A stretch of DNA of 64,000 nucleotides from Mesorhizobium loti. GTDB taxonomy: Bacteria > Pseudomonadota > Alphaproteobacteria > Rhizobiales > Rhizobiaceae. The DNA lies in the NCBI GenBank assembly GCA_002356515.1, contig AP017605.1, positions 5,999,020-6,063,019 of the forward strand, written 5' to 3'. Made by a program: the position numbers and the translations under genes. Of the stretch, positions 17,501 to 28,377 are shown piece after piece (position 1 is the first letter of the stretch; each line of letters begins with the position of its first letter). The notes under the pieces are model-generated. The model saw only the letters and a program-made list of their open reading frames with translations, had not been told where the DNA came from and searched no databases.

Positions 17501-18334
17501 ATGCGCATGGAACCCATTCGAGCAGCAGGCGGCCGGCCAGCACATATCCGCCACGACGACGATCTGATCTCCGTCAAAGGCGTTTCGGTGGTCATGGCCA
17601 AGCAGCTGGTTCTGCAGAATATCGATCTTTCGGTACCGAAAGGGTCGTTCGTCTCCCTTATCGGTCCTTCCGGCTGCGGCAAGAGCACCTTGCTCAAAGT
17701 CCTGGCCGGGCTTGTCAATCCGACGAGCGGCAGTGTTTCGATTGCCGGGCTTTCGCCGGTCGAGGCGGCGCGCAAGCGCATGATCGGCCTCGTCTTCCAA
17801 GACGCCAATTTGCTTCCCTGGAAGAACGCCGTCGACAACGCGTCGATGCTGCTCGGCATCGCCGACAAGTCGCTCTCGCGCGCTGAGTTGCGGGCGCGCG
17901 GCCAGCAGATGCTGGAACTAGTCGGGCTGGGCGACAGCGCCCACAAGCGCCCCCATGAATTGTCAGGCGGCATGCGCCAGCGCGTCGCCATCGCGCGGGC
18001 CCTGGCGCTCGATCCGGCGGTGCTGCTGATGGACGAGCCGTTCGGCGCGCTCGACGCCATCACCCGCGATTCGATGGGCCAGTCGCTGCTGGAGATCTGG
18101 CAGCGCACCGGCAAGACCATCGTGCTTGTCACCCATTCCATAGACGAAGCCATCCACCTGTCGCGCCATGTCCACGTGATGGGGATCAAGCCGGGGCGGA
18201 TCACCGAGAGCCTCGACATTGGTCTGCCCTATCCGCGCGACCTGTCGGTGACGGAAGATCCGGAGTTCGTCAGGCTGGTGGTTCAGCTGCGGGTGATGCT
18301 GCGCGCCAGCCATCAACCAGGAGGCGCGTCATGA
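17501..18334 (+). CDS. ABC importer ATPase (SsuB/TauB type) in the B6 operon
   Basis: 277 residues. Walker A 'GPSGCGKSTLLKVLAGL' near residue 58, Q-loop 'VFQDANLLPW', signature 'LSGGMRQRVAIARAL', Walker B 'AVLLMDEPFGALDA', switch His in 'LVTHSIDEAI'. This is the nitrate/sulfonate/taurine/thiamine-precursor class of importer ATPases. It begins 2 bp after FHMPC dehydrogenase and overlaps the permease by ATGA, so it is part of the catabolic operon. Uptake of a B6 vitamer or 4-pyridoxic acid is the likely job, by context only. Confidence 0.85.
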   Translation: MRMEPIRAAGGRPAHIRHDDDLISVKGVSVVMAKQLVLQNIDLSVPKGSFVSLIGPSGCGKSTLLKVLAGLVNPTSGSVSIAGLSPVEAARKRMIGLVFQDANLLPWKNAVDNASMLLGIADKSLSRAELRARGQQMLELVGLGDSAHKRPHELSGGMRQRVAIARALALDPAVLLMDEPFGALDAITRDSMGQSLLEIWQRTGKTIVLVTHSIDEAIHLSRHVHVMGIKPGRITESLDIGLPYPRDLSVTEDPEFVRLVVQLRVMLRASHQPGGAS

Positions 18335-19146
18335 GCGATCAACCCATCACCAATCTCTCCGAGCCCCGGCCTGCCTCCAACTGGGCCGCGGCGACAGGCA
18401 GCTGGCTGCCGGCGGTCATCCTCCTGCTTGCGACGATCGTGGTGTGGGAAGCCGTGGTGCGGATTTTCGCCATCTCCGCCTTCATCATTCCCGCCCCGTC
18501 CGAGATCGCGCAATCGCTGGTCGCGCAATGGGCAACGCTGATGCAGGCGACACTGGTGACGGCGGGCGAGATCCTGGTTGGATTCCTTGTCTCCGTCGTG
18601 GTCGGCATTGCCATCGCGCTGGTCATCGTGCGCTTCGACTGGCTGGGGCGAGCGCTCTATCCGCTGGTGGTGCTGTTCCAGAACGTGCCCAAGGTGGCAC
18701 TGGCGCCGATCTTCATCCTCTGGTTCGGCTACGGGCTCGCGCCCAAGATCGGCCTGATCCTGGTCATCGCCTTCTTCCCGGTGACCTTGTCGATGCTGGC
18801 GGGCATGCAGTCGGTCGATCGCTCGCTGCTGTCGCTGATGAATTCGGTCGGCGCCAGCCGCACGCAAATCCTGTTCAGGATTCGCGTTCCGCATTCGCTG
18901 CCCAACCTGATGGCCGGCACCAAGATCGCCGCGACGCTCAGCGTCATCGGCGCCATCGTCGGCGAATTCGCCGGCGCTTCTGACGGGCTCGGCTACGTCA
19001 TCCAGTTCGCCTCGACCCAGCTCGACACCGCGCTGGTCTTCGCGGCCCTGCTCCTCGTTTCGGTGCTGGGCATCGCCTTCTACTACGCGGCCGAAATTCT
19101 CGAACGCATCGTGGTGCCGTGGGCGCCGAAATTCAGCCAGTCCTAG
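18331..19146 (+). CDS. ABC importer permease (SsuC/TauC type)
   Basis: 271 residues with about six membrane spans, beginning at 'WLPAVILLLATIVVWEAVV'. The cytoplasmic EAA-like loop that docks the ATPase is visible around 'SVGASRTQILFRIRVPHSLP' near residues 173-192. Start ATG overlaps the ATPase stop. Together with the NMT1-type binding protein downstream it forms a complete importer of the SsuABC class, placed in the inner membrane. Substrate is inferred to be pyridine-type from context. Confidence 0.85.
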   Translation: MSDQPITNLSEPRPASNWAAATGSWLPAVILLLATIVVWEAVVRIFAISAFIIPAPSEIAQSLVAQWATLMQATLVTAGEILVGFLVSVVVGIAIALVIVRFDWLGRALYPLVVLFQNVPKVALAPIFILWFGYGLAPKIGLILVIAFFPVTLSMLAGMQSVDRSLLSLMNSVGASRTQILFRIRVPHSLPNLMAGTKIAATLSVIGAIVGEFAGASDGLGYVIQFASTQLDTALVFAALLLVSVLGIAFYYAAEILERIVVPWAPKFSQS

Positions 19147-19179
19147 GTCCGCTCTCAACCAACGAAAAAGGGAACAAAA

Positions 19180-20190
19180 ATGCTCAGACGCTCACTCATC
19201 AAGGCAGCCGCGCTTGCGGCGTGTGTCGGGACACTCGGCTTCTCGGGCGCGGCCCTGGCGGCCGACAAGGTCAACGTCCAGCTCGACTGGGTGGTGCGCG
19301 GCAACCACGCCATGTTCTTCGTCGGCAAGGAAAAGGGCTTCTTCGCCAAGAACGACATCGACGTCGCCGAAATCCGCAAGGGCTCCGGCTCGCCGGATGC
19401 CATGCGGCTGGTGGGCAATGGCAACGCGGATTTCGGCTTCGGCGATCTTCCCACGCTCGCCGTTGCGCGGTCGCAGAATGTCCCGGTGGTGGCGCTTGCC
19501 GCCGTCAACCAGCACTCGCCGCTGGCGATCATCTCGCTGGCCAAGACGCTGAAGCTCGCCAAGCCGGCGGATCTCAAGGGCCTGACCATCGGCATTCATC
19601 CGGCCGGCTCAACCTACATCTTCTTCAAGGGCTTCCTGGCGGCCAACGGCCTGACGGAGAAGGACATGACGCTCAACAGCGTCTCGCCGCCCTATGAAAG
19701 CTATCTGCTTCTGGGCCGGGTCCAGACGGTGGTCGGCTATGTCGACGCCGAGGTTCCCGAACTGGAGGCCAAGGCGGGCGGTCCCGGTTCGCTCAGCATC
19801 ATGATGGGCTCGGATCACGGCTGGAAGGCCTATGGCTCGGGCCTGTTCACCTCGCAGACAATGATCAAGGACAAGCCCGAAATCGTCGCCCGCTTCGTCA
19901 AGGCGTATAGGGAAGCCTTCGACTATGTCGTCGCCCACCCTGAGGAGGCTGCCGAGATCACCGCCAAGGCCGCACCCGGCTACGCCGGCAAGAAGGACGT
20001 GCTTTTGGCGCAGATCAACGCCGACATCGCGTCGACCTTCACCAGCCCGGACACCAAGGAACACGGCCTTGGCTGGATGACGAAGACGCAGTGGGAGGAA
20101 ACGCTGAAGACGCTCACTGATCAGGGCGTGCTCAAGGCGGCCCTGTCGGCGGACGACGTCTTCACCGACAAATTCCTGGCCAAGGAGTAG
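19180..20190 (+). CDS. ABC importer substrate-binding protein, NMT1/THI5-like
   Basis: 336 residues with a Sec signal ('SLIKAAALAACVG' then 'SGAALAADK', cleavage near residue 27). The mature start 'KVNVQLDWVVRGNHAMFFVG' is the hallmark of the NMT1/THI5-like clade (L-DW-----H-g-y-vA--kG). This clade includes HMP/pyrimidine binders, and yeast Thi5 itself uses PLP; a pyridine ligand such as pyridoxine or 4-pyridoxate would fit this pocket type. Ligand assignment is inference. It closes the plus-strand operon that starts at 10861. Confidence 0.82.
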   Translation: MLRRSLIKAAALAACVGTLGFSGAALAADKVNVQLDWVVRGNHAMFFVGKEKGFFAKNDIDVAEIRKGSGSPDAMRLVGNGNADFGFGDLPTLAVARSQNVPVVALAAVNQHSPLAIISLAKTLKLAKPADLKGLTIGIHPAGSTYIFFKGFLAANGLTEKDMTLNSVSPPYESYLLLGRVQTVVGYVDAEVPELEAKAGGPGSLSIMMGSDHGWKAYGSGLFTSQTMIKDKPEIVARFVKAYREAFDYVVAHPEEAAEITAKAAPGYAGKKDVLLAQINADIASTFTSPDTKEHGLGWMTKTQWEETLKTLTDQGVLKAALSADDVFTDKFLAKE

Positions 20191-20227
20191 GTCGCGCCAT
20201 GTCGCGGGCCAACGGATCGATGAGCGC

Positions 20228-20683
20228 CTATCGGCACGCGAGCCGGTCCCGCTCCACGCCGCAGGACACGGCGCGCGCTCCCTTGGCCGCGTCGGTGCGG
20301 TCGAGTGTGATCTGCACCCGTGTGGCATATGCGCGACCCGACAGGCCGCACCACAGGCGCTCGACCGGCAGGTTCTCGTGCTTGTCGTTGAGGATCGTGA
20401 ACGTGCCGGTCTTGGCATCGAACCAGAGCTCGATGCGGGCGCTCTTGCCCGGCTCGACCGTCGCGATCCCGGCCGAATACCAGTGGGCGAAGTCGGCATT
20501 GCAGGACAGCCCTTCATTGCCCGCATTCGAAATCGTCAACGGCACCATGGCGAGCCCGTCGGTGCCCTTGCGGACGGTGACATGGTGCAACTCGACCGCG
20601 TTGGCGAAGGATGTGAACGCCAGCATCACTGAAAGGACATAACGAATCTTCACTTTGCCCGATCTCCATGGGTAGATTTTCAT
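20228..20683 (-). CDS. Small secreted protein of unknown function
   Basis: 151 residues from ATG 20683, with a Sec signal ('VKIRYVLSVMLAFTSFANA'; a GTG start at that Val is also possible). The mature part 'VELHHVTVRKGTDGLAMVPL' followed by 'SNAGNEGLSCNADFAHWYS' and 'ARIELWFDAKTGTFTILND' suggests an all-beta domain with three Cys. No family recognised. It is convergent with the NMT1-like gene and divergent from the BMP-like gene, sharing an AT-rich 71-bp promoter gap at 20684-20754 with the latter. Confidence 0.65.
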   Translation of the reverse strand: MKIYPWRSGKVKIRYVLSVMLAFTSFANAVELHHVTVRKGTDGLAMVPLTISNAGNEGLSCNADFAHWYSAGIATVEPGKSARIELWFDAKTGTFTILNDKHENLPVERLWCGLSGRAYATRVQITLDRTDAAKGARAVSCGVERDRLACR

Positions 20684-20754
20684 CGGGCAGTCTATCTCGC
20701 TTTTGCGCAATAACAATAAGAATATTGATTGGAAAATCAAACAGAGAGGGTAAC

Positions 20755-21783
20755 ATGTTAAAGATTATTAAGAGCAGTGTAAGTGCAGTTATACTGAGCG
20801 GTGTCTTGTTGGGCGGCGCGCTTGCCGGCGAAGTCAAGTCGATCGCCATCCTGACGCCTGAAGAAGGCACCGACTACGGCTGGAACCAGCAGGGCATCGA
20901 CGCCGCCAAGGCGGCAGGCAAGGCCGCCGGCGTCGAAGTGGTCGTGGCCCAGGGCCTCGGCTATGGCGACGTTCGTCCGACCTTGCGGGAACTTGCGTCC
21001 GACGGCGCCAGCCTGCTGATCGCCCACGCCAGCGGCTACAACACCTCGGCGCCTGAAATCGCCAAGGAACTGAAGGTTCCGGTGGCGATCGTCGACACGC
21101 CGAACGGCCTGGAGAAGGGCCTCGTCGCCGACTACACGCTGAGCGGCCACCAGGGCGCCTATCTCGCCGGCCGTCTCGCCGCCAAGATGTCGCGCTCGAA
21201 GTCGGTCGGCATCGTCGTCTCGGGCGAACCGCCATCGTGGAATTCGCAATCGGCGGCTTTCGCGCAAGGCGTGAAAGCGGAAAACCCGGACGTCAAGATC
21301 ACCTATGCGGTGATCGGACCCGCCGCCTACAGCGATGCCGCCGGCGGCAAGCGCGTCACCGAAAGCGTGATTGCGTCGGGCGCCGACATCATCTTCGGCC
21401 AGGGCAACGGTTCGAGCTTCGGCATGCTGCAGGCGGTCGAGACAACCAAGGCCGGCGACGGCGGCAAGGTCTATTTCATCGACGTCATCGGTGACAAGTC
21501 GCCGATCGACAAGGGCTTCCTGCTGTCGTCGGTGGTGTGGAACATCGAGCCGGTCTATGCGGCGATGATCGCCGACCTGAAGGCCGACACGTTCGGCACC
21601 AAGCACTATACGATCGGCCTCAAGGACGACTCGGTGAAGCTGCTGAAAACCGCTGCCATTCCGGACGATGTCTGGACGGAAATCCAGACACTGCGCGAAG
21701 ACGTCATTTCCGGCAAGATCAAGGTCGATCCGGTCTATGACGCGGCCGCCGTCAGGGCGCTGATGACCAGCGTCGCCCAGTAA
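20755..21783 (+). CDS. BMP-family ABC importer lipoprotein/periplasmic binding protein
   Basis: 342 residues. ATG 20755 follows 'GAGAGGGTAAC' and gives a Sec signal ending 'LLGGALAGEV' near residue 23. The body is of the BmpA/Med family: 'AILTPEEGTDYGWNQQGIDA', 'LIAHASGYNTSAPEIAKEL', 'GAYLAGRLAAKMSRSKSVGI' and 'GADIIFGQGNGSSFGMLQA'. Known members bind purine nucleosides, but the family also contains autoinducer and other small-molecule binders. It heads a four-gene importer that runs directly into 4-pyridoxolactonase, so a B6 vitamer such as pyridoxal or pyridoxamine is a reasonable candidate ligand. Lack of a lipobox Cys means it is likely soluble. Confidence 0.83.
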   Translation: MLKIIKSSVSAVILSGVLLGGALAGEVKSIAILTPEEGTDYGWNQQGIDAAKAAGKAAGVEVVVAQGLGYGDVRPTLRELASDGASLLIAHASGYNTSAPEIAKELKVPVAIVDTPNGLEKGLVADYTLSGHQGAYLAGRLAAKMSRSKSVGIVVSGEPPSWNSQSAAFAQGVKAENPDVKITYAVIGPAAYSDAAGGKRVTESVIASGADIIFGQGNGSSFGMLQAVETTKAGDGGKVYFIDVIGDKSPIDKGFLLSSVVWNIEPVYAAMIADLKADTFGTKHYTIGLKDDSVKLLKTAAIPDDVWTEIQTLREDVISGKIKVDPVYDAAAVRALMTSVAQ

Positions 21784-21860
21784 GGCGATCGAGGTCGGCT
21801 GCCGGAGGGGTGATCCGTTCACCTCTCCGGCTGATTACCATTTTTTGGTACAGGGCTTTC

Positions 21861-23429
21861 ATGAGCGGTTCTTCTTCATCGTCCGTTGCCGGGCGCGACA
21901 TCGTCGCGCTGGAAGGCGTGACCAAACGGTTTCCCGGCATTGTCGCCAATGACAGCGTCGACCTGTCGATCCGTCCCGGCGAGGTGCATGTGCTGCTCGG
22001 TGAGAACGGCGCGGGAAAATCCACCTTGATCGGCGTGCTGTCGGGGCTGCAGCAGCCGGACGAAGGGCGCATACTGGTCGACGGCAAGCCGACCCCGATC
22101 ACCTCGCCGCGCCATGCGCTGGCGCTGGGCATCGGCACCGTCTTCCAGCACATGATGCTGGTGCCGACGCTGACGGTGGCGGAAAACCTGTTGCTTGGCG
22201 GACCCTGGTGGCAACGCCCCAGGACCGAGGAGCTTGAGGCGCGCGTCGCCGAGATCACCCGCAGCCTCGGCATCACGGTGAAGCTGCATGCCAAGGTATC
22301 GGAGCTTTCGCTCGGCGAGCAGCAGCAGGTCGAAATCCTGCGCGCGATGGTGCGCAACAGCCGATTGCTGATCCTCGACGAATCCACCTCCATGCTGACG
22401 CCGAAAGGCATCGACGAACTGGGCGCGCTGATGCGCCGCCTTGTCGAGCAGGGCCTGGCGATCGTCTTCATCACCCACAAGCTCAAGGAGGCGGCGGCCT
22501 TTGGCGACCGCATCTCGGTGCTGAAGCTCGGCCGCAAGGTCGGCGAGATCCCACCCGAGCGGTTTCGCGCACTGGGCGAACAGGCGATCATTTCGGAGAT
22601 CGTGGAATTGATGTTCGGCAAGCAGAAGGACGATCCGGAAGCTGTCGAGCGCCCGGTCCGTACAGTCCGCACCGCTGCTGCTCCACTGCTTCAGGTCGCT
22701 GATCTGGCGGTCGCGCCGACGGACAATGCGCCCGGCCTGTCGTCGATCTCCTTCGACATCCGCCCGGGCGAGATCCTGGGCATCGCCGGCATCGATGGCA
22801 ACGGCCAGAAGCAACTGGCGGAAGCGCTGGCCGGCCAGCGCGCCGCGACCAGCGGTTCGGTGCGGCTGGAGGGCACCGCCATCGAGGCGCTGAGTGTCGG
22901 CGAACGCCGCAAGCGAGGCCTTCGCTACCTGACCGATGACCGGTTGGGCGAAGGCACGGTCGGCACTTTCCCGGTGTCGATCAACTTCTTCCTCAAGCAG
23001 GTTGGCGCTGCGCCCTTCTGGCGCGGCGGCGTCGAGCAGCGCGGCGAGATCGACAAGCGCGCCGCTGAACTCGTGCGCGAATACGATGTGCGCACGCCAA
23101 GCCTGAAGACCCCGGTCGCCCGGCTGTCAGGCGGCAACATCCAGAAGGTGCTTCTGGCACGCGAACTGGCTGAGGGTGCCAAGGTGGTGATCTTCAACAA
23201 GCCGACCTATGGGCTCGATCTCGCCAACACATTGGCGTCGCGCCAGCGCATCCGCGATACGGCGGCCCGCGGCCTTGCCGTGCTCTTGATCTCCACCGAC
23301 CTCGAGGAGTTGCTCAGCATGTGTGACCGCGTCGCCGTCATCGCCAACGGAGCGCTGGTCGGCACCGTCGAGAATACCGACGACGCCCGCACCAGGATCG
23401 GCCGCCTGATGATCGGACTTGCCGCATGA
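21861..23429 (+). CDS. ABC importer ATPase with two nucleotide-binding domains (BMP/nucleoside or sugar type)
   Basis: 522 residues from ATG 21861, a tandem ATPase. N-terminal domain: Walker A 'GENGAGKSTLIGVLSGL', signature 'LSLGEQQQVEILRAM', Walker B 'LLILDEST'. C-terminal domain: degenerate P-loop 'GIDGNGQKQLAEALAG' and signature 'LSGGNIQKVLLAREL', with the Walker B Asp-Glu replaced in 'KVVIFNKPTYGLDL' (Asn-Lys), so the second site is probably catalytically weak or dead. Such asymmetry is common in this transporter class. It ends in an ATGA overlap with the first permease. Confidence 0.85.
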   Translation: MSGSSSSSVAGRDIVALEGVTKRFPGIVANDSVDLSIRPGEVHVLLGENGAGKSTLIGVLSGLQQPDEGRILVDGKPTPITSPRHALALGIGTVFQHMMLVPTLTVAENLLLGGPWWQRPRTEELEARVAEITRSLGITVKLHAKVSELSLGEQQQVEILRAMVRNSRLLILDESTSMLTPKGIDELGALMRRLVEQGLAIVFITHKLKEAAAFGDRISVLKLGRKVGEIPPERFRALGEQAIISEIVELMFGKQKDDPEAVERPVRTVRTAAAPLLQVADLAVAPTDNAPGLSSISFDIRPGEILGIAGIDGNGQKQLAEALAGQRAATSGSVRLEGTAIEALSVGERRKRGLRYLTDDRLGEGTVGTFPVSINFFLKQVGAAPFWRGGVEQRGEIDKRAAELVREYDVRTPSLKTPVARLSGGNIQKVLLARELAEGAKVVIFNKPTYGLDLANTLASRQRIRDTAARGLAVLLISTDLEELLSMCDRVAVIANGALVGTVENTDDARTRIGRLMIGLAA

Positions 23430-24523
23430 GCATCGACACCGCACCCACGGCCAGTGCCACCGCACTCGACGCAACGAGCGCGGCGGCGACGCGTCGCGAC
23501 ATCCTGCATAGGTTGCTGATGACGCTCGGCCCGATCCTCATCGCTCTCGTCATAGCCGGCTGCATCCTGCTTGCCGTCGGCGTCGACCCGCTCGCCTATT
23601 ACGGCTTCGTGCTGGAGAAAGGACTGTTCTCGCCGCTCGGCATCCAGCAGACGCTGACGCGGATGGCGCCGTTGCTGTTTCTCGCCGCCGGCCTGATCGT
23701 GGCCTTTCGCGCCGGTATGTGGAATCTCGGCGGCGACGGCCAGTTCCTGCTTGGCGCGGTGACGGCGGCGGCCAGCGCTCCGGTGTTGGTGGAGATCTTG
23801 CCGGCTTGGCTGGCGCTCATCTGCTCGTTCCTGATCGCCATGGTCGTGGCCATGATCTGGTCGCTGGTGCCGGCCTTGCTGCGCGCCTATCAGGGCGTCA
23901 ACGAGATTATCACCACACTGATGATGACGTTCCTCGGCACCTCGCTCGCCAATGTCCTGGTCAAGCTGGCATTTCGCGACCCCACCACGACGGTGCCGCA
24001 GACCCGCACGTTGCCGGTCGAGGACCGGCTGCCGCGCCTGTTCGATACGACCATCACCAGCGGCCTGCTGCTTGGGTTGGCGGCGATCATCATCGTGCAT
24101 CTGGTGATGACGCGCACGGCGTTCGGCCTGAAGTTGCGGATCGTCGGCGCCAATCCGCGCGCGGCGGTCCATTCGGGGCTGGGCGTGCCCTGCCTGACCG
24201 TCGCTGTCTTCGCCATTTCAGCGGGGCTCGCCGGCCTGGCCGGCGCCGTCGATATCATCGGCGTGCAAGGCAATGTCCGCGCCGACTGGAATCCCGCCTA
24301 CGGGCTTGCCGTCATTCCCGCGGTGTTTCTCGCCCGCATGAACGGCTTTGCAGCCATCGGTTTCGTGTTCCTGCTCTCGGTGCTGTCGATCGGCGGCGAG
24401 AGCGCGGCGCGGCGGCTCGGCGTGCCCAATCATTTCACGCTGGTGCTGGTTTCCATCGTGCTGATCGTGCTCGCGCTCGCCGAATATTTCGATCATCGAT
24501 ACAACCAGTCGCGGAGGGCTTGA
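23426..24523 (+). CDS. ABC importer permease 1 (BMP/nucleoside type)
   Basis: 365 residues with about eight to nine membrane spans; the first is 'MTLGPILIALVIAGCILLAVG'-like near residue 32. The motifs 'GMWNLGGDGQFLLGAV' and 'GVNEIITTLMMTF' are typical of the larger permease of BMP-associated transporters (NupP/YufP class). ATGA overlap with the ATPase; 3 bp gap to the second permease. Confidence 0.85.
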   Translation: MSIDTAPTASATALDATSAAATRRDILHRLLMTLGPILIALVIAGCILLAVGVDPLAYYGFVLEKGLFSPLGIQQTLTRMAPLLFLAAGLIVAFRAGMWNLGGDGQFLLGAVTAAASAPVLVEILPAWLALICSFLIAMVVAMIWSLVPALLRAYQGVNEIITTLMMTFLGTSLANVLVKLAFRDPTTTVPQTRTLPVEDRLPRLFDTTITSGLLLGLAAIIIVHLVMTRTAFGLKLRIVGANPRAAVHSGLGVPCLTVAVFAISAGLAGLAGAVDIIGVQGNVRADWNPAYGLAVIPAVFLARMNGFAAIGFVFLLSVLSIGGESAARRLGVPNHFTLVLVSIVLIVLALAEYFDHRYNQSRRA

Positions 24524-24526
24524 GGC

Positions 24527-26316
<1,790 letters not shown>

Positions 26317-26338
26317 CCGCCGCCAATCCGGAGACAAG

Positions 26339-27520
26339 ATGATGCGCTATCCCGAACACGCCGATCCGGTCATCACCCTGACCGCGGGCCCGGTGAACGC
26401 CTATCCCGACGTGCTGCGCGGCCTCGGCCGCACCGTGCTCTACGACTACGATCCGGCCTTCCAGCTCTTCTACGAGGGTGTGGTCGACAAGGCGCAGAAG
26501 GCGATGCGGCTGTCGAACAAGCCGGTCATCTTGCATGGTGAGCCGGTGCTCGGCCTCGAAGCGGCGGCGGCGTCGCTGATCGCGCCGGACGACGTGGTGC
26601 TCAACCTTGCCTCGGGTGTCTACGGCAAGGGCTTTGGCTATTGGGCAAAACGGTACTCGCCGCATCTGCTCGAGGTCGAAGTGCCCTACAATGAGGCGAT
26701 CGATCCGCAGGCGGTCGCCGACATGCTCAAGGCACATCCGGAAATCACCGTTGTTTCGGTCTGTCACCACGACACGCCGTCGGGCACCATCAATCCGATC
26801 GACGCCATCGGCGCGCTGGTTTCGGCGCATGGCGGCTATCTGATCGTCGACGCGGTCTCGTCCTTTGGCGGCATGAAGACGCATCCGCAGGATTGTAAGG
26901 CCGACATCTATGTCACCGGCCCCAACAAATGCCTGGGCGCGCCTCCCGGCCTCACCATGATGGGTGTCAGCGAGCGGGCCTGGGCCAAGATGAAGGCCAA
27001 TCCCCTGGCGCCGCGCGCGTCGATGCTCAGCATCGTCGACTGGGAAAATGCCTGGTCGAGGGACAGACCGTTTCCGTTCACGCCATCGGTCTCGGAAATC
27101 AACGGGCTCGACGTCGCGCTCGACCTCTATCTCAATGAGGGGCCGGAGGCGGTGTGGGCGCGCCACGCGCTCACCGCCAGGGCCATGCGCGCGGGCGTCA
27201 CCGCGATGGGCCTGGCGATCTGGGCCGCCAGCGACAGCATCGCGTCGCCGACCACCACCGCCGTCCGCACCCCCGAAGGTGTCGACGAGAAGGCGCTTCG
27301 CCAGGCCGCGCGCGCCCGCTACGGCGTGGTGTTTTCGTCGGGCCGCGGTGAGACATTGGGGAAGCTGACGCGCATCGGCCATATGGGCCCAACCGCCCAG
27401 CCGATCTATGCGATCGCCGCACTCACGGCACTTGGCGGCGCCCTGAACGCAACCGGGCAGAAACTTGCAATCGGCAAAGGCATCGAGGCGGCGCTGGCCG
27501 TTATCGACGCCGACGCCTGA
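26339..27520 (+). CDS. ppat: Pyridoxamine-pyruvate aminotransferase
   Basis: 393 residues, beginning MMRYPEHADP as in M. loti PPAT (mlr6806). Fold-type I aminotransferase of the alanine-glyoxylate group; Lys197 in 'VTGPNKCLGAPPG' is the residue that forms the Schiff base with the pyridoxal substrate. Unlike other aminotransferases it uses pyridoxamine as substrate rather than PLP as cofactor: pyridoxamine + pyruvate to pyridoxal + L-alanine. It brings pyridoxamine into the same degradation route as pyridoxine. Confidence 0.94.
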   Translation: MMRYPEHADPVITLTAGPVNAYPDVLRGLGRTVLYDYDPAFQLFYEGVVDKAQKAMRLSNKPVILHGEPVLGLEAAAASLIAPDDVVLNLASGVYGKGFGYWAKRYSPHLLEVEVPYNEAIDPQAVADMLKAHPEITVVSVCHHDTPSGTINPIDAIGALVSAHGGYLIVDAVSSFGGMKTHPQDCKADIYVTGPNKCLGAPPGLTMMGVSERAWAKMKANPLAPRASMLSIVDWENAWSRDRPFPFTPSVSEINGLDVALDLYLNEGPEAVWARHALTARAMRAGVTAMGLAIWAASDSIASPTTTAVRTPEGVDEKALRQAARARYGVVFSSGRGETLGKLTRIGHMGPTAQPIYAIAALTALGGALNATGQKLAIGKGIEAALAVIDADA

Positions 27521-27545
27521 ACCGACATACCAGATCACGGATTGA

Positions 27546-28304
<759 letters not shown>

Positions 28305-28340
28305 GTCGGATAGCGACTGCTCAGCCCCCGCAATGCAACC

Positions 28341-28361
28341 GGCGGCCGTACCATGGCCGCC
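28341..28361. terminator. Hairpin between convergent genes (possible two-way terminator)
   Basis: GGCGGCC at 28341-28347 pairs with GGCCGCC at 28355-28361 across a 7-nt loop. It lies in the 73-bp gap between the convergent pyridoxal dehydrogenase and deaminase genes. No T-run, so a factor-independent stop is uncertain. Confidence 0.35.
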
Positions 28362-28377
28362 CGTCGCACTTGCCGGG

